A stretch of DNA of 64,000 nucleotides from an uncultured Acidimicrobiia bacterium. Lineage in GTDB: Bacteria; Actinomycetota; Acidimicrobiia; Spongiisociales; Spongiisociaceae. The notes under the pieces are model-generated. The model worked only from the letters and a program-made list of their open reading frames with translations. It did no database searches and was not told the origin of the DNA. Of the stretch, positions 32,844 through 42,009 are shown in pieces. The number at the start of each line of letters is the position of its first letter. Within the stretch, counting starts at the first letter, position 1. The stretch spans positions 2,392,548 to 2,456,547 of the forward strand of contig OY282370.1 in the NCBI GenBank assembly GCA_958295745.1, read 5' to 3'. Made by a program: the position numbers and the translations under genes.

Positions 32844-33911
32844 TCAGCGGTTGTAGACCACCACGTTTCGGCCCAGCACCCGGCGGTCCCGCAAGCCTTC
32901 GATCGCGTCCGTCAGGCCCGCCAGATCGGTGCGGCCGGAGATGACCGTCTTCATACGGCCTTGGGCGGCCAGCGAAACGGCGGTCTCGAGATCCTCTTTC
33001 GAGCCGGCCGCCGAGGTGATGATGCGGAGCTCGTTCTTTATGAGCTCGCCCGGGTGGAAATCGTAGGGCTGGGCGGTGTATCCGATCTGCACGAAAGCCC
33101 CCGCCGGGGCCAGGCTTCGGAGTCCGGCCCGCATGGTTTCCCGGGTGCCCACCGTCTCGAAGAACACGTCCGGGCGGCGCCCCAGCAAATCGCACACCTG
33201 CTGGTCGAGGGTCGAGTAGTCCTCGGGGGTCCGGGCCGTCACACAGGCTCGGGCACCCAGGGACTCCGCCATGGCGAGCTTGGTGGGGTCGTCTCCAACC
33301 GCCGCCACGGTCGCGCCCGCCAGCCTCGCCGCCTGGATGAGCATCAGCCCCACCCCTCCGACCCCGTTGATCACCACCGGGCTGTCCAGGCCGATGCCGC
33401 TCAGGCGGACCGCGTGTACCGCGGTCATACCACTGCAGGCGAGCACCGCCCCCTCCTCTGGGGCCACGGCCGGCGGCAGGGGGACCAGGTTGGCCTCCGG
33501 CGCCAGCATGTATTCGCTGAAGCCGCCGTCCACGGTGAAGCCGATCATTCCCCCCGAACGCAGGCAGAGCCGGTCCCGCCCCGTTCGGCAGTAGCGGCAC
33601 GAGCCGCAGTTGACCACGTTGTAGACCGCCGCCGCCATTCCCAGGAGCTCCGAGCGCCCGGAGGTCTCGCACACCATGCCCGCCGCCTCGTGCCCCAGCA
33701 CCCGCGGGGTGCCTCGGGGGTCCATCAGGCCGTCGAGGAAGTGGAGCTCGGTGCCGCACACCCCGGCCGCGTCGACCCGGATCACCGCCCATCCGTCAGC
33801 GGCTTTCGGCACGGGCCGCTCCGCCGGTCGGATGGTGAGTTCCGAGGTCAGCTCGGCCACCTTCATCACCGCGGGCGCGGCGGCAGAGACGGGTTGACCG
33901 GTCGCTATCAT
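32844..33911 (-). CDS. zinc-dependent alcohol dehydrogenase (MDR family)
   Basis: A 355-residue medium-chain dehydrogenase. GVCGTELHFLDG and GHEAAGMV carry catalytic zinc ligands, NCGSCRYCRTGRDRLC the structural zinc site, and NGVGGVGLMLIQAARLAGA the NAD(P)-binding Rossmann motif. It oxidises or reduces an alcohol, polyol or carbonyl substrate that cannot be named. Start ATG 33911; an ATG at 33866 (MKVAELTSEL) is an alternative. It is divergent from the ABC importer operon and shares a 121-base promoter region with it. Confidence 0.88.
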   Translation of the reverse strand: MIATGQPVSAAAPAVMKVAELTSELTIRPAERPVPKAADGWAVIRVDAAGVCGTELHFLDGLMDPRGTPRVLGHEAAGMVCETSGRSELLGMAAAVYNVVNCGSCRYCRTGRDRLCLRSGGMIGFTVDGGFSEYMLAPEANLVPLPPAVAPEEGAVLACSGMTAVHAVRLSGIGLDSPVVINGVGGVGLMLIQAARLAGATVAAVGDDPTKLAMAESLGARACVTARTPEDYSTLDQQVCDLLGRRPDVFFETVGTRETMRAGLRSLAPAGAFVQIGYTAQPYDFHPGELIKNELRIITSAAGSKEDLETAVSLAAQGRMKTVISGRTDLAGLTDAIEGLRDRRVLGRNVVVYNR

Positions 33912-34032
33912 CAGGGTTAATCGTATCGTCTAACTTGCATACCGTTGTACGTTTTCGTACGTCCACTGCGCGTTTTGTACGGCGGGGCAGAGTTCACGAT
34001 CATCGGTCGCAACAGATTCTGGAGGTTGCTGA
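33912..34032. promoter_or_regulatory. divergent promoter region with inverted repeat
   Basis: Between the dehydrogenase gene (minus) and the ABC importer operon (plus). GTACGTTTTCGTAC at 33947-33960 is an inverted repeat (GTACG-TTTT-CGTAC), and a related half (CGTTTTGTACGG) follows at about 33971. It is a plausible operator controlling both directions. The ribosome site GGAGG (34021-34025) serves the downstream GTG. Confidence 0.55.
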
Positions 34033-34824
34033 GTGGTTTCCGTAGAGGCCGCCGGTTTTCGGCAGGGCGCCGGCGCGGTGCTCCACCTCGACCGCATCAC
34101 CCAGGTATTCGACAAGCGCGGAGATCCGCTGGTGGCCCTCTCTGACGTTTCGCTGAATGTCCGCCGGGGCGAGTTCATCAGCTTGGTGGGGCCTTCCGGC
34201 TGCGGCAAGTCCACCATGTTGAAGATCATCGCCGGGCTTCTGGCGCCCACCTCGGGAAGCGTATACCTCGGAGGGAGCCTCATCACCGAACCCCGCGCCG
34301 AGATCGGGTTCATGTTCCAGACCTCCACCCTCTTCCCCTGGCGCAGCGTCACCCGGAACATCACCCTGCCCCTCGAGATCGCCGGAGCGTCCCGGGACTG
34401 GAACGAGCGGGTGGCCGACGTCATCGACCTGGTTCAGCTCAACGGATTCGAGCACCACTATCCCCGTGAGCTTTCGGGCGGGATGCAGCAGAGAGTGGCG
34501 CTCTCCCGGCTGTTGGTCTCCGACCCGAGCCTCATGCTGCTCGACGAACCCTTCGGCGCGCTCGACGAGTTCACCAGGGAGCATCTGAACACCGAGCTGG
34601 CCCGGATCGTCGAGCGCACCAACAAGACCACCATGTTCGTCACCCACAATATCCCCGAGGCGGTGTTCCTCTCGGATCGGGTGGCGGTGATGGGAAGCGC
34701 GCCGGGCCGGATACTCGAGGTGATGGATGTGGATCTGCCCAGGCCGCGAGTTCCCGCCTCCCGGCTGCGCCCGGAATATGCGGAGATCGTCTACCGGATC
34801 CGCGAGATCCTGGGCTTACATTAG
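34033..34824 (+). CDS. ABC transporter ATP-binding protein, NitT/TauT type
   Basis: A 263-residue ATPase with Walker A VGPSGCGKST, Q-loop MFQTSTLFPWRSV, signature LSGGMQQRVAL, Walker B LMLLDEPFGALDE and the H-loop FVTHNIPEAV. The sequence style is that of the SsuB/TauB/NrtD group, importers of nitrate, sulfonates, taurine or pyrimidine precursors. First gene of an operon with a permease, a lipoprotein and an amidohydrolase. Start GTG at 34033 with GGAGG 7 bases before it. Confidence 0.93.
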   Translation: MVSVEAAGFRQGAGAVLHLDRITQVFDKRGDPLVALSDVSLNVRRGEFISLVGPSGCGKSTMLKIIAGLLAPTSGSVYLGGSLITEPRAEIGFMFQTSTLFPWRSVTRNITLPLEIAGASRDWNERVADVIDLVQLNGFEHHYPRELSGGMQQRVALSRLLVSDPSLMLLDEPFGALDEFTREHLNTELARIVERTNKTTMFVTHNIPEAVFLSDRVAVMGSAPGRILEVMDVDLPRPRVPASRLRPEYAEIVYRIREILGLH

Positions 34825-34844
34825 GATCGAAGAAGGAGACCCTG

Positions 34845-35702
34845 ATGACCGCCAACCGCATGTTGGACACCTCTTCGACCGAGCTGGAAAGGCCTCCTAG
34901 ACGGCCTTTGGGCGCCTTCAGCGTCCGCAAGTTGTCGGAGCAGATATTGCTCACCGGCTTGGTGGTCCTGGCGTTCTGCCTCATATGGGAGGGGCTGAGC
35001 ATGCTGGATCCTTTTTTCTGGCCCGAGATCATTCTGTCCAGACCCACCGAGATATTCCCCGCCTTCTTCGAGGCGCTGACCACCGGGTTCGTGTGGCGGC
35101 ACTTCTGGGTTACCTTCCAAGAGACTTTCATCGGGTTCGTGCTCGGCGCCGGCGGGGGTTTCCTCCTCGGGATGGGAGTCTCCATGTCTCCCATCTTCCG
35201 CAAGGCCTTCTACCCGCTGATCGTGCTCTTTCAGTCCACCCCCCGGGTGGCCCTGGCCCCTATCTTCATCTCCTGGTTCGGATTCGGGATGTCCTCCAAG
35301 GTGGCGCTGTCAGCCACTATCTGTTTCTTCCCGGTGCTGGTCAACACCATCACCGGGCTGACCATGATCGAGGAGAACGCCGGTCTGCTCATGAAGTCGC
35401 TCCGGGCGAGCCGCTGGCAGACCTTCCGCCACCTCCGTCTCCCCAGCTCGGTGCCCACCATCTTCGCCGGTCTGAAGGCGGCCCTGACGTTCGCCCTAAT
35501 CGGCGCCATCGTCGGCGAGCTGACCGCCACCAACGAGGGCGCCGGCCACCTGATCGAGACGGCCGCATTCCAGTTCCGCATGGACGACGTGTTCGCCTAC
35601 CTGATGATGCTGGCGTTCATCGGGCTGGCGCTCTTCCTGCTGGCCGGGTGGATGGAGCGAAGACTGATCTTCTGGCACGTCGATGTCGATCAGCCGATAT
35701 GA
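34845..35702 (+). CDS. ABC transporter permease, NitT/TauT type
   Basis: A 285-residue membrane protein with six hydrophobic segments after a short cytoplasmic N-terminus. The motif region ENAGLLMKSLRASRWQTFRHLRLPSSVPTIFAG is the coupling (EAA-like) loop contacting the ATPase. It belongs to the SsuC/TauC group. Start ATG at 34845 preceded by GAAGGAGA. Partner of the ATPase upstream and lipoprotein downstream. Confidence 0.92.
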   Translation: MTANRMLDTSSTELERPPRRPLGAFSVRKLSEQILLTGLVVLAFCLIWEGLSMLDPFFWPEIILSRPTEIFPAFFEALTTGFVWRHFWVTFQETFIGFVLGAGGGFLLGMGVSMSPIFRKAFYPLIVLFQSTPRVALAPIFISWFGFGMSSKVALSATICFFPVLVNTITGLTMIEENAGLLMKSLRASRWQTFRHLRLPSSVPTIFAGLKAALTFALIGAIVGELTATNEGAGHLIETAAFQFRMDDVFAYLMMLAFIGLALFLLAGWMERRLIFWHVDVDQPI

Positions 35703-35750
35703 GTAAGATTGCCGCGTGTGCGGCGCCCAACTGACAAGGAGGAGGAAAAG

Positions 35751-36827
35751 ATGAATTCAACCAAGCGCTCTACCAGGCCGCGGTTTGTGTTCCTGGCGGT
35801 GGCCGTGTGCCTGGCGGTCTTCGCCGCGGCATGCGCGGACGACGAAGCTGAGCTTCGCGACGTAGACCTTGCGCTTTCGACGACCAGCGGCTTCGGTTAC
35901 GGGTACTGGATCGCCCTGGATCAAGGTTTCTATGCGGACGAAGGCCTCAACGTGACCCTGCAGGGCACGGGCGGATCGTCCGACGTGGCCCAGATCCTGG
36001 CGGCCAACAACGCCGCGGCGGGCATGGGTGTGCCGGGGGCGATGCTCCCCGCCATCGAGGCCGGCGCCGGTCTGTACCCGTTCTTCACCTACGCATACGG
36101 CGAGGTCTTCGACGTGGTGGTTCCTGCGGGTTCTCCCATCGGCAACATCGCCGGTCTGGCCGGCCTGACGATCGGGATATCCGAGCTGGCCGGCGGTGAG
36201 GTTCCCCTCGTGCGGGCGTTGCTGGTCGAGGCCGGGCTGAACCCGGACTCCGATGTGGAGATAATCGAGGTCGGGGCCGACGCCCCCAGCGTCAAGGCGG
36301 CTTTGGACAACGACCGCATCCAGGCTTATTCGTCAGCCAAGTCGGATATCGCGTCGATGAACGCCACCGGTCTCGAGACGGTGTCGATAACCCCCGCCTC
36401 GTTGGACACCCTCCCCGCGGAAGGCCTTCTGGCCACCGAGGACACGAGGAACGACGACGATCTCCTGATCGGCCTGGGGCGGGCCACCGCCAAGGGACAG
36501 CTCTTGGCCTATGTGAGCCAGGACGCCGCGGTGTGCATCTTGAAGGAGCACATCCCCGAAGAGTTCACCGACGAGCAAGCCGGACGCGAAGGATTGGCGG
36601 CCGTCATCGAGATCACCACCGCCCCGCAGCCGGCCGGCGATTACGTGTTCGGTTTCCTGGACGCGGCAGGGTGGAACACCTACGTGAACATCTTCATCCA
36701 GGGCGGCGTGCTCAGCCAGCAGATCGACATGGGCCAGTACGTGATCGACGACCTCCTCGACGAGATCAACGATTTCGACCAGCAGGAGATCATCGATCTG
36801 GCCAACAGCCTGCCCACCGACTGCTGA
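35751..36827 (+). CDS. substrate-binding lipoprotein, NMT1/THI5-like
   Basis: A 358-residue secreted binding protein. The N-terminus has a lipobox (FAAACADD, lipidated Cys at ~28), followed by DVDLALSTTSGFGYGYWIALDQGFY, the usual opening of NMT1/SsuA-type proteins (WxxxDxGFYxxEGL). It captures the substrate for the importer encoded just upstream. It ends in a terminal cysteine (LPTDC). Ribosome site AAGGAGGAGG is strong, as expected for an abundant binding protein. Ligand unknown; the next gene, an amidohydrolase, suggests an amide- or lactam-containing or cyclic nitrogen compound. Confidence 0.9.
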   Translation: MNSTKRSTRPRFVFLAVAVCLAVFAAACADDEAELRDVDLALSTTSGFGYGYWIALDQGFYADEGLNVTLQGTGGSSDVAQILAANNAAAGMGVPGAMLPAIEAGAGLYPFFTYAYGEVFDVVVPAGSPIGNIAGLAGLTIGISELAGGEVPLVRALLVEAGLNPDSDVEIIEVGADAPSVKAALDNDRIQAYSSAKSDIASMNATGLETVSITPASLDTLPAEGLLATEDTRNDDDLLIGLGRATAKGQLLAYVSQDAAVCILKEHIPEEFTDEQAGREGLAAVIEITTAPQPAGDYVFGFLDAAGWNTYVNIFIQGGVLSQQIDMGQYVIDDLLDEINDFDQQEIIDLANSLPTDC

Positions 36828-36828
36828 G

Positions 36829-38430
36829 TTGGTCCATGACCTGATCCTCACCAACGGATCTTTCGTCACCGACGGCGGCCCTCCTATAGGAGCGGCCGCC
36901 GTCGTTTATGGGCGTATCCGAGCGCTGGGCGGCGGCTTGGCCGATGTCGAGGGGGCCGTCTCCCGCCGAGCCGAGGTGGTGGATCTGGAGGGGGCGACCG
37001 TGTTCCCCGGCTTCGCGGACAGCCACGTCCACGTCCTCAACTACGGCAGGTCCAGGATGGGGGTGCCCTGCTGGCCGTCCGACGTTTCGTCCGCGGCGGA
37101 GATCGCGGCCCGGGTGCGCGACGCCCATCTCCGGCTGCCTCCCGGCAAGTGGATCAAGGGCCGGGGCTACGACCCCGCCCGCCTGGCCGAAGGGAGGGCG
37201 CCCGCCGCCGCCGAGCTCGACTTGGACGGCGGGAGGTGCGTGGTGCTGGACAGCTTCGACTTCCACCGCCGGGTTGCCAACCACGCGGCGCTGGCCGCGG
37301 CGGGTATAGGCCCCGACACGCCCGACCCTCCGGACGGCGAGATAGTCCGGGACCGACGCGGGGTTCCCACCGGAGAGCTGCTGGACGGCGCCCGCAGCCT
37401 GCTGGACCCCGTGATCCAGCCCTGGTCGGAGGAGGAAGACGAGCGGGCCATCGACCTGGCCTCCGACTACTTCCTGTCGCTGGGGTTCACCTACGTGACC
37501 AACGCCGCGCCGCTCACCATGTCGCGCCCCGGCGAGGAGGTGGCGGCCTTCCTCAGGTCGAGCAGCCGCCGCGCCCTGCGGCTCCGGTTCACCTCGATGA
37601 TCAGGGCCGAGCTGCTCAACGCCGCCGGGGACCTGGGCCTTCGTCCGGGGGTGGGCGGCCGCAACTTCCGGATCGGCGGCGCCAAGATGTTCGTGGACGG
37701 GGCTTTCGGGCCGCGCAGCGCCTGCATGTCCGCCCCCTACTCGGACACGGGGTCGTCGGGGTCCATGCAGATGGACGAAGGAGAGATGGAGGCGGTCATC
37801 CGCAAGGGCGCGGCCCTCGGCTGGCAGATGTGCGTCCACGCCATCGGCGACGCCGCGGTGGAGACGGCGGCGCGGCTGCTGGCGGCCCATCCGCCTGCCG
37901 GCTGCTCCGGGGCCCACCGGATTGAGCACTGTTGCCTCACCTCCGGCGCCGCTCTCCAATCGATACGCGAAGCAGGGATCGTTCCGGTGCCGCAGCTCGC
38001 CTTCCTGCGGTTCCGCGCCCCCGATTTCCTGGCCGCGCTGGGGGAGAGGCGGGTGGGGCGGCTGTACCCGCTGCGCAGCTGGATCGACGCCGGGCTGAAG
38101 CCGATCCACAGCTCCGACACCCCGGTGATACCCGACGCTTCCCCGATGGCGGCCGCCGCCACCGCCATAGGCCGGGTAGACGCAGATGGAAACGTGTGGG
38201 GGCCGGAGGAGGGCATCGGTTTCGACGAGGCTGTCGCCATGATGACCAGATGGCCCGCCGAAGCCGACGGGCAAGGCTCGGAGCGGGGCCGGATCGCCCC
38301 CGGCTACCTGGCTGACTTCACCGTCTTCCCCCGCGACCCGCGTCCGCTTCCGCCCGACGAGCTGGCGGAGACGACCCCCGTCATGACGATCGTCGGCGGC
38401 GAGACGGCCTGGCGGGCTGACTCCGCCTGA
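36829..38430 (+). CDS. amidohydrolase, YtcJ-like (amidohydrolase-3)
   Basis: A 533-residue metal-dependent hydrolase. GFADSHVHVLNYG holds the HxH ligands, GGAKMFVDGAFGPRSA the likely carboxylated or metal-near Lys region, HAIGDAA and HRIEHC the other His ligands, and SSDTPV the catalytic Asp. It starts at TTG one base after the binding-protein stop, so it is the last gene of the importer operon and probably hydrolyses the imported compound in the cytoplasm. Confidence 0.88.
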   Translation: MVHDLILTNGSFVTDGGPPIGAAAVVYGRIRALGGGLADVEGAVSRRAEVVDLEGATVFPGFADSHVHVLNYGRSRMGVPCWPSDVSSAAEIAARVRDAHLRLPPGKWIKGRGYDPARLAEGRAPAAAELDLDGGRCVVLDSFDFHRRVANHAALAAAGIGPDTPDPPDGEIVRDRRGVPTGELLDGARSLLDPVIQPWSEEEDERAIDLASDYFLSLGFTYVTNAAPLTMSRPGEEVAAFLRSSSRRALRLRFTSMIRAELLNAAGDLGLRPGVGGRNFRIGGAKMFVDGAFGPRSACMSAPYSDTGSSGSMQMDEGEMEAVIRKGAALGWQMCVHAIGDAAVETAARLLAAHPPAGCSGAHRIEHCCLTSGAALQSIREAGIVPVPQLAFLRFRAPDFLAALGERRVGRLYPLRSWIDAGLKPIHSSDTPVIPDASPMAAAATAIGRVDADGNVWGPEEGIGFDEAVAMMTRWPAEADGQGSERGRIAPGYLADFTVFPRDPRPLPPDELAETTPVMTIVGGETAWRADSA

Positions 38431-38431
38431 A

Positions 38432-39524
38432 CACTCGGTTCACCTGCGGGCCCGCATCCAGGACACCGCCCGAAAATGCGACCCGTCGGTGAAGGTGCTC
38501 GACGAGAGAGTGGGTAATGTGTTGGCCGTCCATGTATTCGAAAGCGAAGCCAAGCCGGTGCAATGCAAGGGACGGCTTTTTCCGGCGGCAGGGATCCATG
38601 ACACAGAAACTCAACCGCGAGGAGATCCGTGAGTTCTTCCACTCGGAGGGGGTGATCAGGTTCGACCTCGCCCCCTGCTCGGATTTCAAATACCCGGAGG
38701 ACTTCGACCGTGAGAAGTTCGACGACTGGTTCCGCCGGGCCCGCCTCACAGGCAATTCATCGGTCGAGGAGATACTGGTCAACATCGATGCCGCTGTATG
38801 GATGGAGGACCGGCTGGTGTTCCGTAACGCGGGCGTGCTGTTCTTTGCCAAGAACGTTCGCCGGTTTCACAGGGAGGCGTTCATCACCTGCCTGCTGGGG
38901 AGGGGAACGGACAAGGTTCATATCCTGGACCGCAAAGACCTCGCCGGGGGGATCGTGTCGGATATCGAAGGAGCGATGGCCTTCATCGAGCGAAACACCC
39001 GCACCGCCTACCGGATCAACGGACTGGCGCGGGAGGACGTCCACGAATATCCGATGGACGCCCTGCGCGAGGCCATCGCCAACGCGGTCATGCATCGGGA
39101 CTGGTTCTTCTACGGCGCCAACGTCTTCGTCGAGATATACAGCGACCGGATCGAGGTGAGCAGCCCGGGGAGTCTGCCCAAGGGCTTGATCCCGGCCGAG
39201 CTGGGAAGCAGGAGCATCCGGCGCAACGGCCTGATCGCGGATCTGCTCCACCGTATAGGGTTCGTCGAGCGGGCCGGCATCGGCATCCGGCGGATCAAGG
39301 ACGGGGCAAAGGCGATCAGCTGCCCCGAGCCGGAGTTCGAGGCCGACAACTTCGTGACCGTTATCTTCCGCCCGGCGCCGGGCGTCCGACCAACTATGGA
39401 GGCTGCACCGCAGGACACCCCTCCGGCCGCCCCGGACACTCCGCAGAGCACCCCTACGGCGCCCGGGTCCCTTACCCATAGGCTGACTCGGTGGCTGACC
39501 AAGGCGCTTCACAAGTTGCCCTGA
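38432..39524 (+). pseudogene. AlbA_2/ATPase-type (RecG-C-like) gene remnant, truncated and frameshifted
   Basis: The main frame (from about 38582) encodes GSMTQKLNREEIREFF, then the HATPase_c_4 region (DALREAIANAVMHRDWFFYG, SDRIEVSSPGSLPKG, RAGIGIRRIKDGA) of putative DNA-binding/ATP-dependent helicase-like proteins. The preceding part of the AlbA_2 domain (GNVLAVHVFESEAKPVQCKG) is present just upstream but in another frame; the two join smoothly if one base is removed near the CTTTTT run at about 38575. The first half of the AlbA_2 domain is missing because the remnant abuts the amidohydrolase stop. The 3' end (after PPAAPDTPQS) also looks cut short. A sequencing indel could explain the frameshift but not the missing 5' part. 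Confidence 0.7.
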
Positions 39525-39614
39525 CCGACCCGGGTTGCTCGCAGTCAACGCGGTGAGCAAGCGTCTCCGACCCCGGCGGGGTTCGCGGATGGTTTGTTCG
39601 GGGTAGGAGCGTTT

Positions 39615-41957
39615 CTATGAACCAGACCTTCCCGGACTTTCTGTGACCAGGTGTTCGGGGAATATGGGTAGGGAGGTGATCAGGCCGGGGCGTCCTAGGG
39701 CCTGTTCTATGGCCGAGGCTATGGCGGCGGCTACGCCGGGGACGCCGCCCTCTCCGGCGCCTTTCAGGCCTAGGGGGTTGGTGTCGGTGGGGGCGGCCTC
39801 GCCGATCATCGTTCTCATCTCGGGGGTTTCGGCGAGGGTGGGGAGCAGGTAGTCCATGAACGAGGCGCACAGGGGGTTGCCGTCCTCGTCGTAGGCGAAC
39901 TGCTCGTACAGGGCCCCGCCCACCGCTTGGACCGCTCCGCCTTCCATCTGGCCGGCCACCAGCATCGGGTTGACGGCCCGCCCCACGTCGTAGCTCAGCA
40001 CCAGCCGCTCCACCGTTATTTCCCCCGTCTCCGGGTCCACCCGCACCACCGCCAGGTGGGCCCCGCACGGGTACACCACCGGCCCCGCGTCGAACACCGC
40101 TTGGGCGGCCAGCCCCGGACGGGTCCGCCCGTACTTGCGGGCTGTGGTCGGATGGAGCAGGGCGGCGGCCTCGAAGATCGACATGCTGAAGGAGGGCGAC
40201 CCTTTCACGCTCACCGAGCCGGCGCGGTATTCCAGATCCTCGGGGGCCGCCTCGAACTCCGCCGCCGCCACCTGTTCGACCAGCCTCACCACCTTGTCGG
40301 CGGCCATCATCACGGCGCTTCCGGCGGTTACGGTGGAGCGGCTGGCGTAGCTCCCGATCCCGTAGGGGGTGCGGTCGGTGTCGAGCAGCTCCACCCGGAT
40401 CTGCGAATGGTCCAGCTCCAGGCGGTCGGCCGCGATCTGGGCCAAGACCGTGCGGATGCCCTGGCCGACCGAGGAACATCCGGAACGGACCCGCACCAGG
40501 CCGTCCGGGTCCACCTCGATCGACCCGGTCTCCCACGGCCCCAGTCCGGACTTCTCCAGGAACACCGCCGCTCCGGCGCCCACCTTCTCACCCAGGGCCC
40601 GGCGCTTCTCCAAGGCCTCCCAGTCGAACGAACCGGCCAGTTTCTCGAGTACGGCCGGGAAGTCCCCGTCGCTGAAGACTATGGGCTGGCCGGTGGATGA
40701 AAGCGGACGGGAGTAGGGGATCCGGGAGGGGCGGATCAGGCTGCGACGGCGCACCTCGATGGGGTCCATGCCGATCTCCGCCGCGAACAGGTCCACCAGC
40801 CGCTCCCGCACGAAGCTGGACTCGAAGCGCCCCGGCGCCCGGTAGGTGCCGGCGGGGGTCTTGTTGGTCACCGCGCAGCGGGCCGTCCCCCGGTAGGCCT
40901 CCAGGTCGTAGGGGCCGGGGATCATCGAGAGGGTGAGGTCCGCCACACGGATGCTGTGGGTGCGCACGTAGGCGCCCATGTCCACCGAGCATTCCGTGAC
41001 CATGGCGGCGATCCGTCCGTCCCGATATCCGGCTATGCGCGCCCGGTGCCGCTGATCGCGGGAGTGGTTAGCCGCCAGCAGGTGCTCGCGCCGGTCCTCG
41101 ATCCAGACCGTCGAGCGCCTGAGGCGGCCGGCCGCCCACACAGCCAGCACGTCCTCCGGGTACAGCTCGCCCCGCACCCCGAACCCGCCGCCCACCGCCG
41201 TCTCCCGCATCCGCAGCCGGCTGGGGGGGATGCCCAGCAGCTCGGCGGTGGCGTTGAGGTTCCAGTGGGGCACCTTGGTGGCGCCGTGCACGATGAGGCG
41301 CCCGCCCGCCGCAGGGTCGTACTCCACCGCTATTCCCCTGTTTTCCATGGGGACGCCGCTGTGCCGCCCTATGGCCGGCGCCGCCTCCACCACCACCTCC
41401 GCTTCGGCGAAGGCCGTCTCCACGTCGCCGAACTCGGCCTCCAGGGTGGTGATCAGGTTCCCTTCCTCGAAGAGAACCCCGCGCCCGCCCTCTCCCGCCT
41501 CTGCCTGATCCCCCAACACCGCCGGAAGAGGGTCTATATCGGCGAACACCAGCTCGGCGGCGTCCTCGGCCGTGTAGCGGTCCTCGGCCACCACCACCGC
41601 TAGGGGCTCGCCCGTATACCGGACCTTCTCCACGGCCAGGATCGGCTGCAGGTAGGGGAGGACGGTCTCGTCGAAGGAGACCCGGGGCGGGATCCTCGGT
41701 ACGCGGCCCAGATCCTCGGCTAGGTGGCGGGCGGTGAACACCGCCTCCACTCCGGGCAGGGCCTCGGCTAGGGCGGTGTCTATCCCGAGGATGGTTCCGT
41801 GGGCGATCGGGGAGCGCACCAAAGCCATGGTGAGCTGTCCGGGAAGGTGGAGGTCGGCGATGTAGCGGGCCTGTCCTGTGAGCAGAGGGGGGTCCTCGCT
41901 CCGCAGTACGGAAGCCCCGATGCCGCCCCGGGCGGCGGCCCGCTGGAATGTCGTCAT
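39615..41957 (-). CDS. xanthine dehydrogenase-family molybdopterin large subunit (copy 1)
   Basis: A 780-residue Mo-hydroxylase catalytic subunit. SEDPPLLTGQARYIADL is the usual N-terminus; AVGGGFGVRGELYPED, NKTPAGTYRAPGRFESSF and the late KGAGEGG (catalytic Glu) line the molybdenum site. It lacks the Cys-containing active-site loop of true (form I) CO dehydrogenase, so the substrate is probably an aldehyde or N-heterocycle. It is transcribed divergently from the medium/large/small/large operon and has no FAD or FeS genes of its own nearby. Closely resembles copy 3. ATG 41957 chosen because it gives the family N-terminus. Confidence 0.9.
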   Translation of the reverse strand: MTTFQRAAARGGIGASVLRSEDPPLLTGQARYIADLHLPGQLTMALVRSPIAHGTILGIDTALAEALPGVEAVFTARHLAEDLGRVPRIPPRVSFDETVLPYLQPILAVEKVRYTGEPLAVVVAEDRYTAEDAAELVFADIDPLPAVLGDQAEAGEGGRGVLFEEGNLITTLEAEFGDVETAFAEAEVVVEAAPAIGRHSGVPMENRGIAVEYDPAAGGRLIVHGATKVPHWNLNATAELLGIPPSRLRMRETAVGGGFGVRGELYPEDVLAVWAAGRLRRSTVWIEDRREHLLAANHSRDQRHRARIAGYRDGRIAAMVTECSVDMGAYVRTHSIRVADLTLSMIPGPYDLEAYRGTARCAVTNKTPAGTYRAPGRFESSFVRERLVDLFAAEIGMDPIEVRRRSLIRPSRIPYSRPLSSTGQPIVFSDGDFPAVLEKLAGSFDWEALEKRRALGEKVGAGAAVFLEKSGLGPWETGSIEVDPDGLVRVRSGCSSVGQGIRTVLAQIAADRLELDHSQIRVELLDTDRTPYGIGSYASRSTVTAGSAVMMAADKVVRLVEQVAAAEFEAAPEDLEYRAGSVSVKGSPSFSMSIFEAAALLHPTTARKYGRTRPGLAAQAVFDAGPVVYPCGAHLAVVRVDPETGEITVERLVLSYDVGRAVNPMLVAGQMEGGAVQAVGGALYEQFAYDEDGNPLCASFMDYLLPTLAETPEMRTMIGEAAPTDTNPLGLKGAGEGGVPGVAAAIASAIEQALGRPGLITSLPIFPEHLVTESPGRSGS

Positions 41958-42009
41958 GTAACCAAAATCCGGCCTTGGGTCGGCGCTCGGATAGTACACT
42001 CCGCCGCCG

